Below the pieces are notes generated by a model. It was not told the DNA's origin, did not search any database, and saw only the letters and a program-made list of their open reading frames with translations. A stretch of DNA of 6,054 nt from an uncultured bacterium. GTDB lineage: Bacteria; Bacillota; Clostridia; Lachnospirales; Lachnospiraceae. The position numbers and the translations under genes are program-made. Below, piece after piece: positions 1 through 6,004 of this stretch. The stretch lies in the NCBI GenBank assembly GCA_947071365.1, contig CAMTFT010000125.1, positions 1 to 6,054 on the forward strand, given 5' to 3'. Position 1 is the first letter of the stretch. Each line of letters opens with the position of its first letter.

Positions 1-33
1 TCGTCGGCAGCGTCAGATGTGTATAAGAGACAG
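1..33 (+). other. Nextera read-1 sequencing adapter (artefact)
   Basis: The first 33 bases match the Illumina Nextera read-1 adapter exactly: a 14-base leader (TCGTCGGCAGCGTC) and then the 19-base Tn5 mosaic end finishing in AGAGACAG. This is library-construction sequence and not part of the genome. Genuine sequence begins at about 34, so only 20 genomic bases lie ahead of the first gene, and its promoter is not in the window. The match is made from memory of the published adapter sequence. Confidence 0.98.
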
Positions 34-40
34 CAATTCT

Positions 41-44
41 GAGG
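41..44 (+). promoter_or_regulatory. Shine-Dalgarno of mutS2; decides the start
   Basis: GAGG lies 9 nt before the ATG at 54, a normal distance. An in-frame TTG at 48 would add two residues (M-I) but is only 3 nt from the GAGG, too close for initiation. The ATG at 54 is therefore preferred, giving a protein that begins MNEKALKVLEY, the usual look of a MutS2 N terminus. Confidence 0.75.
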
Positions 45-53
45 TATTTGATT

Positions 54-2438
54 ATGAATGAAAAAGCGTTAAAGGTACTGGAATACCATAAAATCATAGA
101 AAAACTGACGGAATACGCCGGTTCCCAGCCGGGCAAGGCCCTGTGCCGCGATCTCGTTCCATCGGATGACCTTTCCGAGATCCGCAGGATGCAGCGGGAG
201 ACATCGGATGCCGTGAGCCGTCTTTGCCGCAAGGGCAACGTTTCCTTTTCCGGGCTCAGCGATATCCGCGGGTCACTGAAGCGCCTCGAGATCGGCAGCT
301 CTCTCAATATAGAAGAGCTGTTGCGGGTCTGCCGCCTCCTGGAGACCACCTCCCGGGTCAAAGCCTGGTCCCGCAGCGAGAACCGTGAAGAGATGCCGGA
401 AGATTCCCTGGAGCAGATGTTTGCAGACCTGCAGCCGCTTACGCAGCTCTCCTCGGAGATCCGCCGCTGTATCATTTCAGAGGATGAAATCAGCGACGAT
501 GCCAGCCCGGGACTGCGCCAGGTGCGGCGCTCCATGAAGCTGACGAACGAAAGGATCCGTACTCAGCTTGCTTCTTACGTGAACGGCCAGGCCCGCACGT
601 ATCTGCAGGATGCCGTTATCACTCAGCGAAACGGCCGTTTCTGTATCCCGGTGAAGGCCGAATACCGCGGACAGATCCCCGGCATGATCCATGACCAGTC
701 CTCCAGCGGTTCCACACTTTTTGTTGAGCCGATGGCCGTTGTCAAGCTGAATAACGACCTTCGTGAGCTGGAGATCAAAGAAGAAAAAGAGATTGAGATC
801 GTACTTGCCAACTTAAGCTCCTTCGTTGCACAGCAGACGGAGCCGCTGAATTATAATGTCCTTTTGCTCACCGAGCTTGATTTTATCTTCGCCCGGGCGC
901 AGCTCTCCCGTTCTTACAACGGAACGGAACCGGAATTCAATACGGAAGGACGAATCCGCATCAAAAAAGGCCGCCATCCGCTGCTGAATCAAAAAACAGT
1001 CGTTCCGGTGGACATCCAGCTGGGCGAAGATTTTACCCTGCTGGTAATTTCCGGTCCAAACACCGGAGGCAAAACGGTTTCCCTGAAAACGGTGGGACTG
1101 TTCACGCTGCTGGGACAGGCAGGACTTCACATTCCGGCTTTCGACCACTCGGAGCTTTCTGTTTTCAGCGAGGTGTATGCAGATATCGGAGATGAGCAGA
1201 GCATTGAGCAGAGCCTCAGTACCTTCTCCTCCCATATGACAAATATCGTTTCCTTCTGGGAACAGGCGGATGAGCATTCGCTTGTGCTGTTCGACGAGCT
1301 GGGAGCCGGTACAGACCCGACCGAAGGAGCGGCGCTTGCCATCGCTATCCTCTCGAACCTGCACCGCCGCGGTGTCCGCACCATCGCCACGACACATTAC
1401 AGTGAACTAAAGGTATACGCCCTCTCCACACCTGGAGTTGAAAACGGCTGCTGCGAATTTAACGTGGAAACGCTTCGCCCGACCTACCGTCTATTAATCG
1501 GTGTTCCGGGCAAGAGCAACGCCTTTGCCATCTCTGAAAAACTGGGACTTCCGGATTACGTCATTGCAGAGGCAAAGGAGCATCTGACGCAGGAGGACGA
1601 GGATTTTGAGGACGTGATCGCCGATCTGGAAACGAGCCGCGCCACCATCGAACAGGAACAGCAGGAAATCGGCCGGTACAAGCAGGAGATCGAAGAATTG
1701 AAAAAACGGCTGGAGCGCAAGGAAGACCGCCTGGAATCCAGCCGGGAAGCCATATTGCAGAAAGCCCGGGAAGAAGCCCAGGCCCTCCTTCGGGAAGCAA
1801 AGGAATACGCAGACGATACCATCCGCAAATACAACAAGCTCGGAAAGGAGTCTGACGCCTCCAGAAAAATGGAGCAGGAACGTACAAAGCTGCGGGAAAA
1901 AATGTCCGGTCTCGAAAAAGATATGGGCGTAAAAACAGCCAAAAAGCCTGCAAAAGAGCTGAAGGCCAAAGACCTGCGCATCGGAGACAGTGTAAAGGTT
2001 CTCAGCATGAATTTGAAGGGAACGGTCAGCACACTCCCGGATGCCAAAGGCAATCTTTTTGTGCAGATGGGAATCCTCCGTTCCCAGGTCAACATAAAAG
2101 ATCTGGAAAAGCTCGAGGAGGAATCCCCGTCCTACAAATCACCGAAGGCGGGCTCCTCCGGTGGCGGAAAGGTCAAGATGGCAAAATCCTACTCCATCAG
2201 CGCTGAGATCAATCTGATCGGGATGACCTCGGACGAAGCCATTGTAGAGCTTGACAAATATCTGGACGACGCATATCTCGCCCATCTTTCCCCGGTCCGT
2301 GTCGTTCACGGCAAGGGCAGCGGTATTCTGCGCAAGGCAGTCCACCAGTATCTGCGCCGGCAGAAGCATGTGGCCTCCTACCGTCTGGGAGAATACGGTG
2401 AGGGCGACGCCGGGGTGACGATCGTTGAGTTTAAATAA
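54..2438 (+). CDS. mutS2: Endonuclease MutS2 / ribosome-collision ATPase (Smr domain)
   Basis: Complete 794-aa MutS2, close to the usual length of about 785. It lacks the N-terminal mismatch-recognition domain of MutS, as the family does. Domain order: core/lever region, about 1-310; ABC-type ATPase, about 320-500, with Walker A GPNTGGKT (334-341, K340), signature STFSSHM (389-395), Walker B LVLFDE (D414, E415) and switch His H448 in TTHYSEL; a long charged coiled coil, about 505-625; a small beta-barrel region, about 636-690; a Gly/Ser linker; and a C-terminal Smr domain, about 716-794, with HGKGSG (H752). In Bacillus subtilis MutS2 acts on collided ribosomes; in other bacteria it is linked to suppression of recombination. 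Which role applies here is inference. The Smr LDLR/LDLH motif reads INLI. The stop codon overlaps the ribosome binding site of the next gene, so it probably leads an operon with the two-component pair. The start is set by GAGG at 41-44. Confidence 0.97.
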   Translation: MNEKALKVLEYHKIIEKLTEYAGSQPGKALCRDLVPSDDLSEIRRMQRETSDAVSRLCRKGNVSFSGLSDIRGSLKRLEIGSSLNIEELLRVCRLLETTSRVKAWSRSENREEMPEDSLEQMFADLQPLTQLSSEIRRCIISEDEISDDASPGLRQVRRSMKLTNERIRTQLASYVNGQARTYLQDAVITQRNGRFCIPVKAEYRGQIPGMIHDQSSSGSTLFVEPMAVVKLNNDLRELEIKEEKEIEIVLANLSSFVAQQTEPLNYNVLLLTELDFIFARAQLSRSYNGTEPEFNTEGRIRIKKGRHPLLNQKTVVPVDIQLGEDFTLLVISGPNTGGKTVSLKTVGLFTLLGQAGLHIPAFDHSELSVFSEVYADIGDEQSIEQSLSTFSSHMTNIVSFWEQADEHSLVLFDELGAGTDPTEGAALAIAILSNLHRRGVRTIATTHYSELKVYALSTPGVENGCCEFNVETLRPTYRLLIGVPGKSNAFAISEKLGLPDYVIAEAKEHLTQEDEDFEDVIADLETSRATIEQEQQEIGRYKQEIEELKKRLERKEDRLESSREAILQKAREEAQALLREAKEYADDTIRKYNKLGKESDASRKMEQERTKLREKMSGLEKDMGVKTAKKPAKELKAKDLRIGDSVKVLSMNLKGTVSTLPDAKGNLFVQMGILRSQVNIKDLEKLEEESPSYKSPKAGSSGGGKVKMAKSYSISAEINLIGMTSDEAIVELDKYLDDAYLAHLSPVRVVHGKGSGILRKAVHQYLRRQKHVASYRLGEYGEGDAGVTIVEFK

Positions 2439-2443
2439 GGAGG
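2437..2443 (+). promoter_or_regulatory. Shine-Dalgarno of response regulator, overlapping mutS2 stop
   Basis: AAGGAGG begins inside the TAA stop of mutS2 (2436-2438) and lies 7 nt before the ATG at 2451. This near-consensus site fixes the start. The overlap suggests that ribosomes ending on mutS2 can feed initiation of the regulator, and there is no room for a separate promoter between the genes. Confidence 0.9.
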
Positions 2444-2450
2444 AATTGTA

Positions 2451-3149
2451 ATGATAGCCAGACAGAAAATTCTGATCGTTGACGATGATGAGAATATATC
2501 AGAGCTCATTTCTCTCTATCTGACAAAGGAATTTTACGATACAAGAATCGTTTATGACGGAGAATCCGCGCTGCGGGAATTCGACACCTTCCATCCCAAT
2601 CTGGTGCTTCTCGACCTGATGCTGCCGGGCATAGACGGCTACCAGGTCTGCCGGGAGATCCGTCAGCGCTCCAACACACCTGTCATCATGCTTTCCGCCA
2701 AGGGTGAGGTTTTTGACAAGGTGCTGGGGCTGGAGCTTGGCGCGGATGATTACATCATCAAGCCCTTTGATTCCAAGGAGCTAGTGGCCCGGGTCAAGGC
2801 GGTGCTGCGCCGTTACCAGCCGTATCCGGCCGCGCAGCCAAAGCCCACCGGCAAATACGCGGAATACCCTGATCTGCTGATCAACCTTACGAATTATTCC
2901 GTTATCTATAAAGGTGAAACGGTGGAAATGCCCCCAAAGGAGCTGGAGCTTCTTTATTTCCTGGCTGCGTCCCCGAATCAGGTCTTTACCCGGGAACAGC
3001 TTCTGGATCACATCTGGGGATACGAATATATCGGAGATACGCGAACAGTGGATGTCCATATCAAGCGGATCCGGGAGAAGATCAAGGATCACGAGCGATG
3101 GTCCATAGCAACCGTGTGGGGCATCGGGTACAAATTTGAGGTGAAATAA
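2451..3149 (+). CDS. OmpR/PhoB-family response regulator
   Basis: Complete 232-aa cytoplasmic transcription factor of a two-component system. The receiver domain (about 5-118) shows the acidic pair D11/D12 in ILIVDDDENI, phosphoacceptor D55 in LLDLMLPGIDGY, the switch Ser S82 in PVIMLSAKG, and Y101 with the conserved K104 in DDYIIKPF. A short Pro-rich linker (about 120-133) leads to a winged-helix DNA-binding domain (about 134-231), with PPKELELL, the recognition-helix region TRTVDVHIKRIREKI and the wing ending in WGIGYKFEVK. All phosphorylation residues are present, so it should be a functional switch. Its partner is almost certainly the histidine kinase 51 nt downstream. The target genes cannot be read from the sequence, and no specific named regulator (PhoP, VicR, VanR) can be assigned. 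It starts 12 nt after mutS2. Confidence 0.97.
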   Translation: MIARQKILIVDDDENISELISLYLTKEFYDTRIVYDGESALREFDTFHPNLVLLDLMLPGIDGYQVCREIRQRSNTPVIMLSAKGEVFDKVLGLELGADDYIIKPFDSKELVARVKAVLRRYQPYPAAQPKPTGKYAEYPDLLINLTNYSVIYKGETVEMPPKELELLYFLAASPNQVFTREQLLDHIWGYEYIGDTRTVDVHIKRIREKIKDHERWSIATVWGIGYKFEVK

Positions 3150-3170
3150 CCATCCTAAAAACAAGGACGG
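3150..3170 (+). other. Weak hairpin between regulator and kinase genes
   Basis: CCATCCT (3150-3156) can pair with AAGGACGG (using 3164-3170) around a 7-nt A-rich loop, with one A-C mismatch. A run of only four T follows at 3177-3181, after CATAATC. It could be a partial attenuator or an mRNA-processing/stability element that sets the regulator:kinase ratio, but it is too weak to call a terminator. Confidence 0.3.
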
Positions 3171-3187
3171 CATAATCTTTTCAATTT

Positions 3188-3193
3188 GAGGTG
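3188..3193 (+). promoter_or_regulatory. Shine-Dalgarno of histidine kinase
   Basis: GAGGTG lies 7 nt before the ATG at 3201. It favours this start over the internal in-frame ATG at 3225 (Met9), which has no comparable site before it. Confidence 0.75.
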
Positions 3194-3200
3194 ATAAGTA

Positions 3201-4298
3201 ATGAAGGGAAAAAGCTCACACATCATGAAACACAAACTTCTTGGCTCCTGTCTGGGAGCCTATCTTATTTTTTTACTGGGCAGCTTCCTGGCTGCCCTCT
3301 ATCTGACACCGGCGCTTGTCACCAATTATCTTCACGCAGTCGCCGGAACAGCAGAATCAAAACAGTATCTTGCAAGCCATTCCATAGCGATCCAGAATGT
3401 TTGCTATCTTCTGCTTTTGATCGTATTTCTTCTGTCCCTCTTTCCGGCTGTCATCTTCTGGCTGAAATTTTACCTGCCCTTTCACAGAATCGTACAGGCA
3501 GCCGCCCAGTACACAGACGGCTATCACTATACACCGTTCCAGTACGATGAGGACAATGAGCTGGGACTGCTGTGCGCTTCCGTCAATTATCTGGCAGAAT
3601 CTGTACACAGTTCAGGAGAATACCAGAGAAAATTTATTTCAAATATTTCCCATGATTTCCGCTCTCCGCTGACCTCCATAAAGGGATACGTGGAGGCCAT
3701 TCTGGATGGGACGATTCCTCCTGAAATGCAGGAAAAATACCTGAAGATCGTCGTAGACGAAACGGAGCGGCTGAACCGGCTGACGGAAAGCTTGCTGACC
3801 TTAAATACCTTTGACGACCGCGGAGTCTATCTTGAGCAGACCGATTTTGACCTTGTACCGGTCATCGAAAGCACCATTGATCTGTTCGAAGGTATGTGCC
3901 AGAAGAAAAACCTGCGCATCATTCCCACATTTACCTCCCCCTCTATCATGGTACACGCTGACATGACGAGAATACAGCAAGTTCTCTACAACCTGATCGA
4001 CAACGCAATCAAATTCAGCTACGCCGATTCGGAGATCCTGATCCGCGCAAACAACCAGAAAAAACGCGTTTTCGTATCCGTCAAGGACAGCGGAGAGGGT
4101 ATCGCGAAGGAACACCTTCCCAAGATCTGGGATCGTTTTTACAAGACCGACGCTTCCCGCGGCCGGGACAAAAAGGGGACGGGGCTTGGCCTGTCCATCG
4201 TAAGAGAAATCATCTATGCGCATGAGCAGAATATCGATGTCATCAGTACGGAGGGGGCCGGGACGGAGTTTGTATTTACTCTGAATAAGGCACAATAA
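3201..4298 (+). CDS. Membrane sensor histidine kinase (HisKA/HATPase_c)
   Basis: Complete 365-aa histidine kinase, the likely phosphate donor for the regulator encoded just upstream. Two hydrophobic segments, about 13-36 and 67-90, anchor it in the membrane. The stretch between them is only about 30 residues, so it has no real extracellular sensor domain. A HAMP-like linker (about 91-140) follows. The dimerisation/phosphoacceptor helix has H151 in ISHDFRSPLTS. The ATPase domain shows the N box (N264 and N268 in YNLIDNAIKFS), the G1 box D296-S-G-E-G300, an F-box region around F313-Y314 and the G2 box G326-T-G-L-G330. All catalytic boxes are intact, so it should be active. The short loop suggests sensing within or near the membrane, or through a partner protein; the signal is unknown. 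Phe in place of Leu after HD in the H-box is, as I recall, common in clostridial kinases. Confidence 0.96.
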   Translation: MKGKSSHIMKHKLLGSCLGAYLIFLLGSFLAALYLTPALVTNYLHAVAGTAESKQYLASHSIAIQNVCYLLLLIVFLLSLFPAVIFWLKFYLPFHRIVQAAAQYTDGYHYTPFQYDEDNELGLLCASVNYLAESVHSSGEYQRKFISNISHDFRSPLTSIKGYVEAILDGTIPPEMQEKYLKIVVDETERLNRLTESLLTLNTFDDRGVYLEQTDFDLVPVIESTIDLFEGMCQKKNLRIIPTFTSPSIMVHADMTRIQQVLYNLIDNAIKFSYADSEILIRANNQKKRVFVSVKDSGEGIAKEHLPKIWDRFYKTDASRGRDKKGTGLGLSIVREIIYAHEQNIDVISTEGAGTEFVFTLNKAQ

Positions 4299-4370
4299 AA
4301 TATACCCGAATGCGTAATCGTGCCACCAGACACAACAACTGGCAACAAAAATAATAACCATACTTGACAA

Positions 4371-4404
4371 CAGGGACAGTGATCACGCCACTGCCCCTGC
4401 TTTT
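4371..4404 (+). terminator. Rho-independent terminator of the mutS2-kinase unit
   Basis: CAGGGACAGTG (4371-4381) pairs with CACTGCCCCTG (4389-4399) around a 7-nt loop: an 11-bp stem with one A-C mismatch, followed by C and TTTTATCTT. It starts 72 nt after the kinase stop. On the - strand the same stem has a G-U wobble instead of the mismatch but lacks a good U-run (TTGTCAAG follows), so it works best for the + strand and may serve the converging M24-like gene only partly. The T-rich tail runs into the last codon of that gene. Confidence 0.8.
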
Positions 4405-4407
4405 ATC

Positions 4408-5835
4408 TTACGATTTCATTTTTAATGCTCTCTTTTTGTCCAGCAGAAACGGCCGGAGATAGCCGCACAGATCTGACATGGGGAATACTTCATCCTTCAT
4501 TGGAATGCCAAGTACCTCCCGAACGTATTTCTGCCGCGCGGCAAAACGGCTCCATGTCTGCGGATACTGCTCCCGCATTTCCTTTTGAAGGCTCTCGTCC
4601 ATAATGGCGACTCCATCCTCTCCATTACATCCCCCAAATCCATCCACCTTCAGAATAATATCCATCTGCAGAAGCATCCCTGAATCCAACATCACATCAG
4701 AGCCCGGAGTAAACGGTGATGAAAGCCATTCTTCATCCGCTGTATAATGTCCCGGATTCAAAGTCCAGCCGTACAATCTTTGGGGTACGACACTCTCTAC
4801 CGTATCATAAATATCCGCCGCTTTGACGTTTACACCCACTGTTGCATACCAGGATGCCATCGCCGCAAAATACGGAATGGCAACGCGGTTCATATAATCC
4901 CTTTCCTTCGGCAAAATATCCTGTTCTGACGATGCCAGATAGCCGGATCGGTTTGTCAGGCCGCCATGATACCCTATCGTTGCGCTGAAACGGTCTCCTA
5001 ATGCTGTCTTTTTATTTCTCGGTGATACGACCGCATTCGTGAACCGCTCCCCCGTAGCACAAATCGTCTGTACAGAATTTGGCTGTCCGTAATGTTCCAG
5101 ACATCCTGCCAGCTCAAGCTCAGTTTTGCCCGGTTCCAGCTTCTCCAGCAGATCAGCCATCCCCACAGAAGCAAGGCACGCCCCGTACTCGTAATGCGCG
5201 ATCTCATTCGCATTCATTTTTGTCCGTACCCCACCCTTCGGATCGATAAAAATCCCGGTGGCGTTCACCGTATATTCCACGCCTGCCAGTTCTCTCACTG
5301 CATCCACAATAAATGACGGAACATCGAACATCTCTCTTATCATGCGTCCGTCAGAACAGCGCTGTGTACTGTCCCCCGTCTTGTCCCGCAGCAGCTTCCA
5401 CCCGGCAATTCCCGTCTTCTTTCCCTGTGAAAGCCCTGCCATACACAGCAGCTCCCGAAAGCATTTTTCCGTCTCCATAGGCTGGTTCGGCAGGGAAAAG
5501 TGCGGCGTATGAATCGGCACGGCTTTCAGGCGGCTATACGCATTCATGCGGAGCATTTCATTTCCCAGCATCAGATACGCCTGCCCATCCTGATGCAGCA
5601 CCAGCAGCGATTCCTCAAACCGGGGCGCAAAACCGGTCAGATAGCTGAAATTGCCGCCATGCTCCCGGTCTGCATAGACCAGAAGAACAGAAAGCTCCTG
5701 CTCCCGCATTTTCTGAAGTATGTTCTGACATCGCTCCTGCATTGTCGCATCGCTCAAGTCAACCGGCACACAATCCCGATGTATTGTGGGGCACTTCGTT
5801 TCTTCATATATAATTCTGTCTGTATCGATCATCAT
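4408..5835 (-). CDS. M24-family (creatinase/aminopeptidase P-fold) protein with atypical metal site
   Basis: Complete 475-aa cytoplasmic protein with no signal peptide. An N-terminal creatinase-like domain (about 30-180; NFSYLTGFAPRFEESLLVL) precedes a pita-bread M24 domain (about 207-420) and a C-terminal tail (about 424-475). Family members hydrolyse X-Pro peptides or, like creatinase, C-N bonds without metals. Against E. coli PepP, H363 (LNPGHY), D392 (LQMDII) and E406 (NGEDGVAI) match three of the five metal ligands, and the H363-D392 spacing equals that of H354-E383. The segment that should carry two Asp reads FSATIGYHGGLTNRSGY, with T286 and S297 or N295 in their places. The canonical dimetal centre is therefore probably absent, and the protein may be non-peptidase or catalytically divergent. 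Its start overlaps the stop of an upstream paralogue by 4 bp, implying translational coupling. ATG at 5835 or the next codon (5832) could be the start. Substrate unknown. Confidence 0.88.
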   Translation of the reverse strand: MMIDTDRIIYEETKCPTIHRDCVPVDLSDATMQERCQNILQKMREQELSVLLVYADREHGGNFSYLTGFAPRFEESLLVLHQDGQAYLMLGNEMLRMNAYSRLKAVPIHTPHFSLPNQPMETEKCFRELLCMAGLSQGKKTGIAGWKLLRDKTGDSTQRCSDGRMIREMFDVPSFIVDAVRELAGVEYTVNATGIFIDPKGGVRTKMNANEIAHYEYGACLASVGMADLLEKLEPGKTELELAGCLEHYGQPNSVQTICATGERFTNAVVSPRNKKTALGDRFSATIGYHGGLTNRSGYLASSEQDILPKERDYMNRVAIPYFAAMASWYATVGVNVKAADIYDTVESVVPQRLYGWTLNPGHYTADEEWLSSPFTPGSDVMLDSGMLLQMDIILKVDGFGGCNGEDGVAIMDESLQKEMREQYPQTWSRFAARQKYVREVLGIPMKDEVFPMSDLCGYLRPFLLDKKRALKMKS

Positions 5836-6004
5836 TTCTGTTCTTCGCTCCGCTCTACCACAAGCGCTTTATCCTTTGCCAGGAAAAGCGGGCGATACGT
5901 TGCCGCCAGATTCGAAAGAGGCAGTACCTCCGGTCTGATCTGAATATTCAGCACCTCTGTCATATGTTTTCTACGTTTTTCAATTCGCTCCCAGACCTCA
6001 GGAT
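5832..6004 (-). CDS. Partial M24-like paralogue, C-terminal end only
   Basis: This is the 3' end of a gene that enters from the right edge, where the adapter cuts it. The visible 56-57 codons end in SEEQK, then two TGA stops in a row (5834-5832 and 5831-5829). The first stop overlaps the ATG of the 475-aa M24-like gene as ATGA. From its PEVWERIEKR to its KALVV, this tail aligns without gaps to residues 425-473 of the downstream protein, with 20 of 49 positions identical, including W, EVL, EV-P-S, RP and AL. It is therefore very likely a tandem paralogue of the same M24-like family. The catalytic domain is outside the window, so whether this copy keeps the metal ligands is unknown. The first codon (GAT at 6005-6003) is partly adapter-derived and uncertain. 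Confidence 0.85.

Larger units (their letters stand above)
3133..3194 (+). repeat. 12-base direct repeat flanking the regulator-kinase gap
   Basis: AATTTGAGGTGA occurs at 3133-3144, the last codons of the response regulator, and again at 3183-3194, where its GAGGTG is the ribosome binding site of the kinase. The copies are 50 bases apart start to start, and both are followed by A/T-rich sequence. Such a pattern could come from a small duplication or from an insertion between short repeats. Chance is also possible, because GAGGTGA is Shine-Dalgarno-like. Confidence 0.6.

Noticed and set aside
48..53. TTG at 48 as the start of mutS2, adding two residues
   Set aside because: It lies only 3 nt after GAGG; the ATG at 54 has proper spacing and gives the usual MutS2 N terminus.
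813..1397. 194-codon open frame on the - strand inside mutS2
   Set aside because: It lies fully antisense to the ATPase region with its conserved motifs, has no ribosome binding site or recognisable family, and is a shadow of the GC-rich codon pattern.
1556..2095. 179-codon Ser/Arg-rich frame on the - strand inside mutS2
   Set aside because: It is the antisense of the Glu/Lys-rich coiled coil; the biased composition is what the complement of that region would give.
4321..4344. Inverted repeat TGCCA / TGGCA after the kinase stop
   Set aside because: Only 5 bp with a 14-nt loop and no T-run; the real terminator is 27 nt further on.
3801..4370. 189-codon frame on the - strand across the kinase gene and its terminator
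   Set aside because: It is antisense to the conserved ATPase boxes of the kinase and begins within the terminator region.
4364..4392. TTGACA at 4364-4369 as a -35 promoter element
   Set aside because: The position 17 nt downstream reads GCCACT, not a -10 box, and the site is merged with the terminator stem between converging genes.
5500..5943. 147-codon frame on the + strand across the start of the M24-like gene
   Set aside because: It runs antisense to two overlapping real genes whose reading frames are supported by homology to each other.
34..6004. Mobile element, because of Tn5 mosaic ends at both edges
   Set aside because: The mosaic ends belong to the Nextera adapters, shown by the leader, index and P7 bases around them; no transposase gene or target duplication is present.
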